NCBI GenBank assembly: GCA_963735495.1
Contig: CAVTLG010000010.1
Location: 62,001-126,000, forward strand
Origin: CAVTLG01 sp963735495
GTDB lineage: Bacteria; Chloroflexota; Ktedonobacteria; Ktedonobacterales; Ktedonobacteraceae
Direction: 5' to 3'
DNA: 64,000 bases
Shown: positions 1-9,221 of the stretch, in pieces
How the letters are laid out: the number at the start of each line of letters is the position of its first letter
Numbering within the stretch: the first letter of the stretch is position 1
Translations under genes and position numbers: made by a program
Notes under the pieces: generated by a model
Told to the model about the DNA's origin: nothing
The model's database searches: none
Seen by the model: only the letters and a program-made list of their open reading frames with translations

Positions 1-1485
1 GGCAAACCGAAGATCAAAGCGAACCAAGCAGCACCCACGCTCTCATCGGAAAAGGAACGTCGTGAGTCCAAAGCGCATCACAAAGCCAAGAAGCAGGCCC
101 AGGTGAGGATTGATCGGGTGGAGATCGTCAAGGTGGATCAGCAACGACTGCCTCACGATGCTCAGTTCAAGGGCTACGAGGACGTCATCGTGCAGGACCT
201 TGAGTTTCGCACCGAGAACGTCACGTTCCGCAAAGAGAAATATTACTCATCCAGCCAAAAGCGGACCTATCTGGCAGAACTGCCCGTTGGATACAAAGGC
301 CAGTTTGGACCAGGAGTCAGAGCTTGGGTGTTGGCGCTCTATTATGCAGCGGGGATGAGTGAGCCAAAAATCCTCAACCTCTTGCAGACGGTTGGCATGT
401 CGATCAGCGCGGGACAACTCTCTGACCTGCTGATCCAAGACCAAGAGCGGTTCCATGCAGAGAGCGCAGATGTGGTAAAAGCGGGACTAGCAAGTAGTCC
501 GTGGCAGCATCTCGACAGCACGGGCACGAGCGTGAATGGCAAAAATGAACAGTGCCATATCCTGTGCTCCTCGCTGTATACCGCCTATTGTACGTTGCCA
601 GCCAAAGATCGCTTGAGTCTGCTTCGCGTTCTTACTGGAGGTGCCGATCCCGTTTTTCAGATGAATGACCTCGCGTTGGAGCTCATGGCTCAGTTGGGGG
701 TGACGGAGAAGTGGCGTCGCACGCTTCCCACCCTGTTGCCGCACGATCAGACGTACACGGAGAGCCAACTCGATCACCTGCTTGATACGCATCTGCCCAA
801 ACACGGAGCCAACCTCCGCAAGAGTATCAAAGATGCCTTGGCTATCGCAGCCTATCGTACCCAGACCGCCTATCCAGTGGTCAAGTTGTTACTGTGTGAT
901 GATGCCCCCCAGTTCAACGCGTTGACCGTCGAGCTCGCCCTGTGCTGGATTCACGAATATCGCCATTACAAGAAACTGATGCCACGCTTCCTTGCTCATT
1001 GCCTTCTTCTGGAGCAGTTTGCCAAAGACTTCTGGAAGCTCTACCGAGATCTGTTGGCCTACCGAGACCATCCCAATCCAGCCGAGGCGGATGCGTTGCG
1101 CACGGCCTTTGACGACCTGTTTGGGCAAACCAGCGGCTACCAGCAGTTGGATGAGCGGCTCGCCCGCACGCGTGCCAAGAAAGATGCGTTGCTCATGGTG
1201 CTTGACCACCCGGAGATCCTCTTGCACAACAATCCAGCGGAGTTGGGGGCCAGGCAGCGTGTCCGCAAGCGAGATGTGAGCCTGCAGGCTCGCACCAGAG
1301 AAGGCATCGGGGCGTGGGATACCTTTCAGACGTTGGTAGGAACCGCCAACAAGCTCGGGGTCAATGTCTACCAGTATTTTCATGACCGCATCGCCCACAC
1401 CAACCGGTTGCCCAGTTTGGCCACCCTCATTCAAGAACGGGCTGCCACGCTTCACCTGGGCGCTTCATGGGCTACAACACCTTGA
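1..1485 (+). CDS. IS66-like DDE transposase, 5' end outside window
   Basis: The reading frame is open from the first base of the window, and its N-terminal part there is lysine-rich (KPKIKANQ...KAHHKAKKQ), so the true start lies upstream; a GTG at 103 is only the first internal start. Putative catalytic positions are the Asp in LDSTGTSVNG, the LLCDDAPQF Asp, and the Glu in LHNNPAELGARQRVRKRD, a layout like IS66-type transposases (where DNNxAERxLR is usual). It presumably moves an insertion sequence. The segment 1486-1594 should contain the right end of the element, but I could not define inverted repeats because the left end is missing. Family assignment is by motif resemblance; a related unclassified IS family is possible. 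Confidence 0.75.
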   Translation, partial: GKPKIKANQAAPTLSSEKERRESKAHHKAKKQAQVRIDRVEIVKVDQQRLPHDAQFKGYEDVIVQDLEFRTENVTFRKEKYYSSSQKRTYLAELPVGYKGQFGPGVRAWVLALYYAAGMSEPKILNLLQTVGMSISAGQLSDLLIQDQERFHAESADVVKAGLASSPWQHLDSTGTSVNGKNEQCHILCSSLYTAYCTLPAKDRLSLLRVLTGGADPVFQMNDLALELMAQLGVTEKWRRTLPTLLPHDQTYTESQLDHLLDTHLPKHGANLRKSIKDALAIAAYRTQTAYPVVKLLLCDDAPQFNALTVELALCWIHEYRHYKKLMPRFLAHCLLLEQFAKDFWKLYRDLLAYRDHPNPAEADALRTAFDDLFGQTSGYQQLDERLARTRAKKDALLMVLDHPEILLHNNPAELGARQRVRKRDVSLQARTREGIGAWDTFQTLVGTANKLGVNVYQYFHDRIAHTNRLPSLATLIQERAATLHLGASWATTP

Positions 1486-1636
1486 ACCTTGTCATTCCTT
1501 TACCCACACACTGACGTGCCCTCACCCTGCAAGATTATGCGTGCTCGCTTACTGGTTTCTCCCTGTACCTCACACCACTCTCCATCCCACCTAGTCATCG
1601 CTTTTCTCTCCCCGAATTATTGAGAGGATACCTGTT

Positions 1637-2806
1637 TTGATTGCCTTTTGTGTCACTGATCAAGGAAGTATCGCCTTTGTGGTGAGCCAAAACCAGGAAG
1701 TGCGGGTGGTTGAGATGCCAACTTTCACCCAGGCCGCATTGAACCGCCTCTTCATCGAAGTGAATACCGATGGAGAGGTCATTGGTGGATGGCTGGGAAC
1801 TGCTATCGACTTCTCTTATGAACCTACACCCGCTACATTTGCTACATGGCAAACGGTGATACCCAAAACATTGGCGGAAATAGGCCAGTATCTGCTTGCT
1901 CCTATAGTGTCTTCCCTCTCCCCTAGAGTGACACGGATCATCTTCCTTCCTTCCGACAGGTTGTTTCTCCTTCCCCTGCATGCGATACCACTCTCTGGTA
2001 ATGAACTAGACCGAATATGTGATCGCTACCAGGTCAGCTATGCACCTTCGATTGAAGTGCTTCTTAACATCCAATCAAAGGCTAGACATGAAGTGAATCC
2101 TCAGTTATATGCTGTCGTTAACCCAGGAGCTGACCCTGAACTCGTCTTCACTTTGACTGAGGGAACTGCTATTGCCAAACTCTTTGAGAAGCATGCAGTT
2201 GACCAGGGACAAGAAGGGACGAAGCAACGAGTAATCGAGAGCGTGCGAGGATCAAGCTATGTGCATTTCTCCTGTCATGGCAGCTATGATTGGAACGATC
2301 CTCCTCAATCCGGTCTCGCGCTTGCCGATGGTCGTCTCACTCTCAGAGACCTGCAACAAGACGCCGTAGATCTCTCCGCTGCCCGGCTGGTGACGCTCTC
2401 AGCCTGCGAAACTGGGATGAGCGATGTTATACATGGCAGTGCAGAGGAATATGTGGGCATCTCTGCTGGCTTTCTGCTCGCTGGGGTACCATGCATTGTA
2501 GCTAGCTTGTGGGCGGTGCCAGAACTCTCCACTGCGATGTTGATGGAACGATTTTACCAAAGCCATCTCAGTCGCGGAATGAGCTTCGCGGCGGCTTTGC
2601 GTGAGGCTCAAGCGTGGGTACGTGAGTTACGTATTGGGGAAGTTGTGGCTTATATAGAACGATGCTACGAACAGTCACCACCAGCAAAAAAAACGGAATA
2701 TTTCAGATACATGCGCTACTATCGACATCAGGCGAAAGACGATCCCACACAGCGTCCATTTGCACACCCCTACTACTGGGCAGCATTTACCGTGAATGGA
2801 TTATAA
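1637..2806 (+). CDS. CHAT-domain caspase-like protease
   Basis: CHAT domains are caspase-family cysteine proteases, often fused to TPR sensors. The expected catalytic pair is visible: His in FSCHGSYD (about residue 213) and Cys in LSACETG (about residue 256). The GVPCIVASLWAV strand and the PFAHPYYWAAF C-terminus are also typical. The 389-residue product is almost only the CHAT domain, without the usual TPR repeats. The TTG start has GAGAGG about nine bases upstream, but the frame stays open back to a stop at 1592-1594, just downstream of the transposase, so this may be the 3' part of a TPR-CHAT gene truncated by the IS. No partner or substrate gene is adjacent. Family is confident; activity and completeness are not. 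Confidence 0.85.
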   Translation: MIAFCVTDQGSIAFVVSQNQEVRVVEMPTFTQAALNRLFIEVNTDGEVIGGWLGTAIDFSYEPTPATFATWQTVIPKTLAEIGQYLLAPIVSSLSPRVTRIIFLPSDRLFLLPLHAIPLSGNELDRICDRYQVSYAPSIEVLLNIQSKARHEVNPQLYAVVNPGADPELVFTLTEGTAIAKLFEKHAVDQGQEGTKQRVIESVRGSSYVHFSCHGSYDWNDPPQSGLALADGRLTLRDLQQDAVDLSAARLVTLSACETGMSDVIHGSAEEYVGISAGFLLAGVPCIVASLWAVPELSTAMLMERFYQSHLSRGMSFAAALREAQAWVRELRIGEVVAYIERCYEQSPPAKKTEYFRYMRYYRHQAKDDPTQRPFAHPYYWAAFTVNGL

Positions 2807-2954
2807 TCCAGATGTAGGTCGTTTTCAATCTGGGAGGATAGGACTTGCTGAATGGGCCTCCATATTATAACGATTCGACATAGGATGGCAGGCTTGAATG
2901 GTGAACTGATCTCGTTGATCACTGATCCACTGGCTTCAACTGGCTCTTGCGATT

Positions 2955-3188
2955 CTATTGAGATGGGGTCGTCTCGATATCGATATATCCTCCTTCCTGT
3001 TCCAAGTGCCGCGTAAGCACGCGAATGTGGCTCCGCAATTCGAGGTTTTCCTGTTCCCACTGCTTCAGCATGGCAATCGCCCTCTTGAGGGCTGTTATTG
3101 TCAGATACATAGGTTGCCGAGTGTGGAGAAACGCGGATAACGCTCCTATACTTTCCTGGTCAAGCACCACATGTGGCAGCTCGTCCAC
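2955..3188 (-). CDS. Possible small helical protein, unknown
   Basis: This is a 77-residue ORF starting at GTG. The predicted protein is helical, with a heptad-like segment (AIAMLKQWEQENLELRSHI) that could form a short coiled coil. I see no ribosome binding site before the GTG, and the frame stays open upstream to about 3236, so the start is unclear. It matches no family I recognise. It could be a fragment of a degraded gene in this mobile-element-rich region. Included only because its composition looks protein-like compared with the other small ORFs here. Confidence 0.3.
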   Translation of the reverse strand: MDELPHVVLDQESIGALSAFLHTRQPMYLTITALKRAIAMLKQWEQENLELRSHIRVLTRHLEQEGGYIDIETTPSQ

Positions 3189-3571
3189 ATGGGCCCAATA
3201 CGTAAAGTGGCATCGTAATGAGATGCTGTACGCCTAACCCTAAAGGAAACTGATCGTACAGACAGTCATGAAGAGTACCGTTGCTAATCTCTCTAGCCTT
3301 CGAGAAAAAATCTGGTAATCGTCTGCTCAACAGGTCCAGTTTATATGTGTATCTAAATATATTCACACAAAGCTGGGAGCTAAGAGTGGAATCTCTCCTC
3401 TTCCTCAAACCCACAACTTTTTGATAGTTGAAAGAGTGTGCAAGGCGCAGAAGAACTATTCTCTCTCCATAAGCCAATCTCTCGTGAGGATAAAATATTT
3501 CATGATTTTTGATGTAAAATCAGCATAATCATCAAAAGCGAGTATTCGAGCATAGTGATTATATCTGTCCA

Positions 3572-3606
3572 CAATTGTCTACTATATATACGACTATAGA
3601 CAATTG
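3572..3606. repeat. AT-rich inverted repeat upstream of CoiA-like gene
   Basis: CAATTGTCTA (3572-3581) is repeated inverted as TAGACAATTG (3597-3606), separated by 15 AT-rich bases. It lies about 190 bases before the CoiA-like start and shares the CAATTG core with two further copies at 3672 and 3680. It could be an operator; there is no direct evidence of function. Confidence 0.5.
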
Positions 3607-3791
3607 ATTTTTTATTATTTATATTAATAATTAAGAGCTTCGAACGATGAACTACCCCATCGCAAGATCGCCAATTGGTCAATTGTATTACATGGAAAGT
3701 ACTTTGTTTCAACATTTGCCATGCATGATGACGGATTCGAAGCCTACCTTGCTGATGGTCCAAATTTACGATAAGTTAGGAAAGAGAGTCT

Positions 3792-4502
3792 ATGTTAAGC
3801 GCAGATAACCGTTATGGAGATGTATTAGCTACCGAGGTGTCACCGGCGGATGGCCCATTTCGTTGCCCTGCCTGCCAGAAACCAGTCATTTTGAAACAAG
3901 GCCACATCAAAATATCACACTTTGCGCATCTGCCTGATGCAGACTGTCCCTATAACAGCGTAGGGGAAAGCGCGAAACACCGATCAATCAAGTTAGAAAT
4001 ACGTCGACAACTCTTACGTATCTCCGGTATAACGGACGTCCGACTAGAGCGATATCTTCGGGAGGTGCGACCTGACATCAGTTTTGTCCTTAATGGCATT
4101 CTGGTCGCGATCGAGATTCAGCTCAGTCGGCTTTCCCCTAGAAAGATTAAATGGCGAACGGAAGCCTACGCGAGAAAGAATATCGCGGTGCTATGGATGC
4201 CATTGTTCTCGACGAAACTGCTTCAGGAACGCTATGCCCCCAAAGCCTGGGAACGCTACGTGCATGGTATGTACTTTGGCAAGGTTTATTACTGGTCCGA
4301 AGGTCTCATACTCCAGCCAGTCAAGTTTGAAGATTACATGCTCAAATCAGGCATGTATCCTGGTACACGGCGCGCCAAAAAGTTTGTGTCACCTTTGCTG
4401 TTTCCACCAGTGCTTATTACAGATCTCACTGCTCGTTGGCGCAAGCAATGGCATGGTTTTCCACGAGCGAGATTGTGGTGTGAGCCATGGAGGAATAGGT
4501 GA
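3792..4502 (+). CDS. CoiA-like competence/nuclease family protein
   Basis: CoiA-family proteins couple a small zinc-binding region to a restriction-endonuclease-like fold; in Gram-positive bacteria CoiA promotes recombination of incoming DNA during transformation. Visible features are the zinc-type CPAC pair (about residues 25-28), the SHFAH motif near 42-46, ESAKHRSIK near 58, and the nuclease-like core RPDISF...VAIEIQLS (about 93-112), matching the D and ExQ pattern of this fold. The 236-residue length is short for full CoiA proteins but fits the core. The ATG is preceded by AGGAAAGAGAG. It stands alone on the plus strand in an accessory region, so a role in mobile DNA rather than chromosomal competence is possible. 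Confidence 0.75.
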   Translation: MLSADNRYGDVLATEVSPADGPFRCPACQKPVILKQGHIKISHFAHLPDADCPYNSVGESAKHRSIKLEIRRQLLRISGITDVRLERYLREVRPDISFVLNGILVAIEIQLSRLSPRKIKWRTEAYARKNIAVLWMPLFSTKLLQERYAPKAWERYVHGMYFGKVYYWSEGLILQPVKFEDYMLKSGMYPGTRRAKKFVSPLLFPPVLITDLTARWRKQWHGFPRARLWCEPWRNR

Positions 4503-4538
4503 TGAGAGAGGAAGATCGACTCTACTGAGATTGGTATT

Positions 4539-4592
4539 GCACAGGATCTGCTCCGCTGAAGGTTGTCCCTCTTCCGGCGTGAGATCCTGTGC
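4539..4592. repeat. Inverted repeat after CoiA-like gene
   Basis: GCACAGGATCT (4539-4549) pairs perfectly with AGATCCTGTGC (4582-4592) across a 32-base loop. It starts 37 bases after the CoiA-like stop and may act as a terminator or be a small repeat; no T-run follows. Confidence 0.45.
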
Positions 4593-5186
4593 ACGTTGCC
4601 TTGATAATTTTCCACCAACCTGTACCCATCACGCTTCAGGGACAACAATCCATGATAGGATACTGCAAGTGGTGTGAGATCAGGCTCTCGATGCAGGATT
4701 TATGGATTCGGCTCATAAGCAAGACACTATAGTTCAGATCTGCTTTTGCCAAGGCGAAGACTTCCATAGGTTCGACTCAAGAGGGGAACGTGGCAAGGGC
4801 AGTCATTGTTAATCAATGTCTTAGTGCTACGTGGGTAGTTTCGATTCGGTCGGCTCTACAAGCCAAGTGACAGAAGCTGATCTTTAGCAGTCAGTGCAAA
4901 AGCTTACTGGTGGGCGCATCGCTTTTGCAAAATCTGCTTTCGAGAAACTAACCAAGGTAGTATTAGGATTCGAACTTTTTCCTCGCCATTTATACTGTTC
5001 AATCTTTTTTACTTTTAAGGATTTCCTCCTCTCCTTCGTCTGCATTTACCGCTCTTTTTTATGAAGGAACTCGGACTCACGCTCCAACATCTTCAGATGG
5101 GCTTCCTCACAACTCATCTCGACCTAGAGATTTGACTGGAGCCGTCATGACTGAAACTGCTCATGGCATATCAGCGCCTGTGAGCA

Positions 5187-5248
5187 GGGCGTACAATCAC
5201 CCACATTGAGTACCGATTTCGGCACTCAATGTGGGTGATTGTACGCCC
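5187..5248. repeat. 62-base perfect-arm palindrome upstream of excisionase
   Basis: Two perfect 25-base arms (5187-5211 and 5224-5248) flank a 12-base centre which itself contains CCGATTTCGG. The stem begins GGGCGTACAATCACCC. It sits about 165 bases before the excisionase-like gene. It could be joined inverted ends of a lost insertion sequence, a recombination or transfer origin, or a strong hairpin terminator, but no T-run follows directly. Confidence 0.8.
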
Positions 5249-5414
5249 ACTAACTGGGTGGTTTTTCCTTCCGTGGTGCCTCACATATTGGGTAGACTTC
5301 GACTAGACATGGGTGTGGTTTCCATCTTCTGGCAATTTCACTTGAGCGGGAATTGCCGAAGGGTAGGACTACCTGGTAAAAGAACAAACAGAGGCAAAAG
5401 AAAGGACAATATTC

Positions 5415-5627
5415 ATGGGACATGAGCCAGAAGTGGAGCAGCAACAATTAGCGTTAACCATTTCTCAGTCGGCCAAACTGCTGGGTATCTCCCGCGCTCT
5501 ACTTTACAAACTGATGATGAAAGGGGAAGGGCCGCCTACCATCCGATTTGGCCGCAGCGTACGAATCCTATTGGCATCGTTGCAAGGATGGGCAGAGCAA
5601 CGCGAGAAAGACCAGCAGGGAGAGTAA
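5415..5627 (+). CDS. Excisionase-family HTH DNA-binding protein
   Basis: The 70-residue protein has the winged-helix layout of excisionase/MerR-like DNA-binding modules: LTISQSAKLLGISRALLYKLM (about 14-34) as the helix-turn-helix, then PPTIRFGRSVRI as the wing. Such proteins typically direct a tyrosine integrase towards excision of its element or regulate element genes. The start has AAAGGA at good spacing. It is the first gene of a small set ending in a tyrosine integrase, which supports an excisionase-type role in the same element. Family is confident; the specific role is inferred from context. Confidence 0.8.
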   Translation: MGHEPEVEQQQLALTISQSAKLLGISRALLYKLMMKGEGPPTIRFGRSVRILLASLQGWAEQREKDQQGE

Positions 5628-5776
5628 AAAGCATGGGATACAAGCGAGAAAGTCGCGGGTAGAAACATGGTGTATTGTAAATTCATTGTCATGCGAAAGT
5701 GCCTATCCGCAATTTTCTCTCGGTGCATACGACGCGAGCCAACGAGACCAGAGGAAGAGTTGTTGAGGACGTCACC

Positions 5777-6773
5777 ATGCCAATAGAAAGAAGTAGTAAA
5801 ACACGAGACATGAGTATAGGTTGTATTCCAACATCAGGAAACCAAACAGTGAATAAACAGAACCACACACGTTTAAGCACGTTCGCCTCGCTGGCATGGT
5901 ATGAAGAGGTGATCAAATTTCTATTCACCTTCACAGCGAAGACGTCGGAGTTGTTGGTAGCTGCTGGACTCACAGTAAGTACTGTCAATTTTCTGACGGA
6001 TGGAAAGATGATGGCTAGTGATACAGGTCTTTCACTAGCATGGGCATGGGCGCAGGCACTGGCGATCGATAGTAGTTTAGGAGTGACATTCTATTATGTT
6101 TTTACGAGCATAAAGGATCGCGATTGGATCAAAGTCGTCTGCTATGGCCTTTTAACAGCACTGCTTGCCATTGTTGCTGGAACAGTTACTGACGTCGATA
6201 CGTTTAGCCATGCTGTCCACATTACCATTGCCAACGCGATCACACAGGTAGGCATTGACGTAAAATTGTTAACGACACTACGCGCTATCGCTGTCGTTGG
6301 ATTCGTGCTGATGAGTCGGCTCAAAGATATATCGTTTAAGGAACTCTATAGACCCACCTCCTCTGTGTCGTCTTCGTCCCTTCAGGAAGCCCAACAACGT
6401 GAGGAAGGAGAAAGAACGATAGCTATGGTGCAAAAGCTGGTTGCTGAGATGCTTATGCAACAAGGAAGGAGAGTTATAACTGAAGAGCAGGAGACTTTGA
6501 TGACACAGGTCAGGGAAGACCTGCCGGAGCAGCAGACAGAGACGATCATGTCTCAATCTGGGAAAGAGAGCCAGACTAACCAAGGAGAATTGTCAGAAGA
6601 CCCTCCTGAGGAAAGAGACGCTCTATTAGTGCGCGTCTATCAAGAATTAATAGCGGAAGAGAAGCGCATCTCAGGTTCGAGCTCTCGCTGCGCGTGCACA
6701 TATTCGTCGTACTACCTGTAATCAATGGCTTGCTACGTATCATCCAGAAATCGTAAACGAAGACTCAGAATGA
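5777..6773 (+). pseudogene. Membrane protein with C-terminal HTH-like module, frameshifted
   Basis: The ATG at 5777 is preceded by GAGGA at seven bases; an upstream in-frame GTG at 5699 has no such site. The protein begins with a polar segment, then three or four hydrophobic segments (about residues 45-165), then a long charged, Glu/Gln-rich cytoplasmic tail. In the current frame it stops at 6721 after an unnatural RISGSSSRC tail. Skipping one base near 6676 gives RISGRALAARAHIRRTTC followed by NQWLATYHPEIVNEDSE and a stop at 6773, which reads like a compact DNA-binding helix bundle. I therefore infer a one-base insertion in the T pair at 6676-6677. The family is unknown to me; position between excisionase and integrase suggests an element-borne function. 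Confidence 0.55.
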
Positions 6774-7051
6774 GCAGAAAGTGGTTACACGGTAAGGTTG
6801 TATCAATCGCACTTCGAATACCTATTGTGCCAGAACATTTGTTTCAATGAGACGCCATCTATGCTATTATAGCAGTGCCTGGTCACTTGATTATATCAGG
6901 CACACCATAGGAAAGGAGGAAGCTACCAACCTAACAGCACTGCTTATCCTACCAGAATGAGGAAAAGCCATGAATGGCAGGGACAAGCATAACAAACATC
7001 AAAGCCATAGCGTTGAAAGTTTTGAAAAAGGTACAGAAAGGAAGTGTCGTT

Positions 7052-8192
7052 ATGACACGAAGAGGACATGGTGATGGGTCCATTTATCAACGGAATGATG
7101 GTCGATGGGCTGCAGGCATCTCGCTGGAAGGCAACAAGCGTAAGACATTTTATGGCAAAACAAGGAAGGAGGTACAGGAAAAACTCAAAATAGCGTTGTA
7201 TGAGCAACAAAAAGGTATGCTTGTTACAGGGCCACACCAGAAGGTTGAGCAATTTCTGATCCATTGGTTAGAAGATGCTCACAAACAAACTATTCGCGAT
7301 CGGACCTATGAGCGATACGAGGAGATTATCCGGCTCCATCTTATCCCTGGTATTGGATATCACCAATTGCAAAAGCTCTCTCCTCAGCATCTTCACGCAT
7401 TTTACAAGAAGAAGTTAGAGGATGGCCTCTCTACAACGACCGTTATCAGCTTCCATAATGTGCTTCACAAAGCATTAGAAACAGCCGTTCGCTGGAATTC
7501 TCATTTCACGAAACACCTGCGATCTTGTTTCTCCTCCAAGGAGAGTACGATATGAGATTCAACCACTGAGTACGGAGCAAGTACAACGACTTCTGGCAGC
7601 AGTTCACGGCCATCGCCTGGAAGCATTGTTTATTCTTGCAATGGCAACTGGCATGCGACGCGGAGAAATTCTTGGCTTGAAGTGGCAAGACGTTGACATG
7701 CAGACTGGACTTCTCCAGGTACGTCGCATCCTGACTCGTATACCGAGCAAGCTGCCAGGCAAGGGATATGTGGAAGCAGAACCCAAAACTGATAAGGGTC
7801 GCCGTAGCATTGTTCTACCGTCCTTTACTCTAGAGGCGCTCAAACAGCATAGGATCAGGCAGTTAGAGGCCAAACTCAAAGCAAGGACAGAATGGCAGGA
7901 TCATGATTATGTCTTCTGTACCTCGATAGGGACGCACCTGAATCCAACCAGGGACGTGCTCGATCAACTGAAAGTCCTGCTGACAAAAGCTGGATTGCCG
8001 GATATACGCTTCCACGACTACCTCCGTCATAGCTCAGCAACTATGCTTCTGAGCATGGGAATTCATCCAAAGATTGTCCAGGAAATCTTGGGGCATAGCC
8101 AGATATCGATCACTATGGATATCTACTCACACGTCTTGCCCACAATGCAGAAGGAGGCGATGAACAGGCTCAACGAAGCCCTTCAAGGATAA
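7052..8192 (+). pseudogene. Tyrosine site-specific integrase, frameshifted
   Basis: Phage-type integrases cut and rejoin DNA at att sites. The order here is an N-terminal arm-binding AP2-like domain (GSIYQRNDGRWAAGIS), a SAM-like core-binding domain, and the catalytic domain with Arg in MATGMRRGEILGL, the HxxR region at about residue 321, GHSQ, and Tyr in MDIYSHVLP. The frame breaks near 7497: RWN must continue one base later as LISRNTCDLVSPPRRV, so one base is extra. In addition the catalytic box reads HDYLRHS where HDLRHS is normal, an added residue between the catalytic His and Arg. Both changes suggest an inactive integrase. The ATG at 7052 is supported by AAAGGAAG; an upstream ATG at 6974 lacks a site. 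Confidence 0.85.
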
Positions 8193-8298
8193 TAGCAATT
8201 TTGCTGTCAACTCTGCTGTCAAAGGAATAAAATAAGCAAGTATGAAGGCACATAAAGCAAGGAATAAAGCCAATTCAGATAGCAATAATAGGTATATA

Positions 8299-8326
8299 GG
8301 TATCGAATCTCTCCACCGGCACCCCC
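8299..8326. other. Candidate att site resembling a tRNA 3' end
   Basis: The segment TATCGAATCTCTCCACCGGC followed by ACCCCC resembles the T-loop, acceptor strand and CCA end of a tRNA gene, but no complete tRNA is present. Its position about 105 bases after the integrase stop is where an integrative element usually ends. A 10-base match (GAATCTCTCC) occurs at 3389-3398, which could mark the other end, but that is weak. Confidence 0.35.
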
Positions 8327-8338
8327 TTTTTTAGGATG

Positions 8339-8380
8339 AATATCTCAAGCCGCATCTAGAGCTGCTTGAGATATTTTTTT
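8339..8380 (+). terminator. Rho-independent terminator after integrase
   Basis: AATATCTCAAGC (8339-8350) pairs with GCTTGAGATATT (8364-8375), a 12-base perfect stem, followed directly by a T-run to 8380. It reads as a strong terminator for the integrase transcript. Confidence 0.8.
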
Positions 8381-8467
8381 AATGGTTACTGACTTCTAAA
8401 ATGTAGCAACGGTGTAGCAATGCGCTCATAAGGGAGGTTTACTCCCGTTTTTCCTCGCCCTCCTTAT

Positions 8468-9050
8468 CTATGTCGATTTTCTGACCACCACATGATAGGA
8501 CAGAGGTTGGGGATCGCTGTGCGGTTCTCCTCGACTGGCGGCCAGGATATTCGCGAGCAACTGCTCGATGTAGGAGGTGGGATCGTCGGTGCTCACGGTG
8601 GTCAGTGCAGGAACAGTCCGGGAGGCCAGGGAGAGATTCCCGTTGCCGATGACAGCTACCTGATCTGGCACGGTGATAGAGAGATCTGCGAGCGCCGCCA
8701 GGAGAGCAAGAGCGATCTCATCGTCTGCTGCACAGATAGCCGTTGGTGCCGGGTTTTCTGAGAGTATCGTCGTGAGAACCTGACGGAGAGCAGCCCGTCT
8801 CTCTGGCACGGTAAAGGTGATAGGAGGCGCAACCCCATACTCGGCACACGTCTGACGAATAGCTGCGAGATGAGCCTCTTTCTGCGCGGACAGCCAGGAG
8901 GTTGCAACAGCAAGTTGTCGATGCCCCTTGTCGAGCAGATACGTTGCCTGGAGCCGTGCCATCAGCTGCTGCTATCTGGAAATATTGGGGATGGCCCGTA
9001 CAATCGGGACTCCAAAGCGCTGCAAGTCCTCTCGCTCCTTTTTGCAGAGT
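8468..9050 (-). pseudogene. LacI/GalR-family regulator remnant
   Basis: The 165-residue open part (stop 8468, ATG 8962) is the C-terminal half of a LacI-type effector-binding domain: YLLDKGHRQLAVATSW, then PTAICAADDEIALALLAAL and VPDQVAVIGNG are family hallmarks. Reading upstream in the same frame gives LQRFGVPIVRAIPNISR, then an in-frame TAG at 8972-8974, directly before the open part, so the gene carries a premature stop. No N-terminal DNA-binding domain is visible before another stop near 9053. The gene is therefore 5'-truncated as well as nonsense-mutated. It lies between the integrative element and the ATPase operon. Confidence 0.75.
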
Positions 9051-9178
9051 TTGCCGCAGGCAGCTCTTTTTCAGGGTGCGGACAAAGCATTTGAAAAAGT
9101 TTTCTCAGGTTTGCAAAACTTAGAAAATTTCAGCAAGCAATTTCAAGAGCAGATTCAACGCACGGAAGATGAGGGAGG

Positions 9179-9221
9179 CCAACTTTTATCTGCACTAGAG
9201 TCTAGTGCAGATAAAAGTTGG
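9179..9221. repeat. 43-base perfect palindrome
   Basis: A 21-base arm (9179-9199, beginning CCAACTTTTATC) and its exact inverse (9201-9221) flank a single G. A second small palindrome, ACCCGA-AA-TCGGGT, lies at 9227-9240. Together they follow the end of the ATPase gene on the minus strand. They may be abutted inverted ends of a lost insertion sequence, or a terminator structure without a T-run. Confidence 0.8.

Larger units (their letters stand above)
2807..3791. other. Long intergenic stretch between CHAT and CoiA-like genes
   Basis: No convincing large gene. A possible 77-residue minus-strand ORF (2955-3188) is listed separately. The right part is AT-rich, with an inverted repeat at 3572-3606 and four copies of CAATTG (3572, 3601, 3672, 3680). 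A 105-residue minus ORF at 3160-3477 overlaps the smaller one and shows no recognisable domain or ribosome site, so it is not called. Confidence 0.5.
4503..5414. other. Intergenic region with two inverted repeats
   Basis: No supportable gene. It contains a hairpin shortly after the CoiA-like stop (4539-4592) and a striking 62-base palindrome at 5187-5248. The rest shows no recognisable feature. Confidence 0.5.

Noticed and set aside
889..1455. 188-residue minus-strand ORF
   Set aside because: Shadow of the IS66-like transposase on the other strand.
3160..3477. 105-residue minus-strand ORF
   Set aside because: No domain, no ribosome site and unusual composition; overlaps another weak ORF.
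8299..8330. Functional tRNA gene
   Set aside because: Only a T-loop/acceptor-like end is present; no anticodon arm or D-arm upstream.
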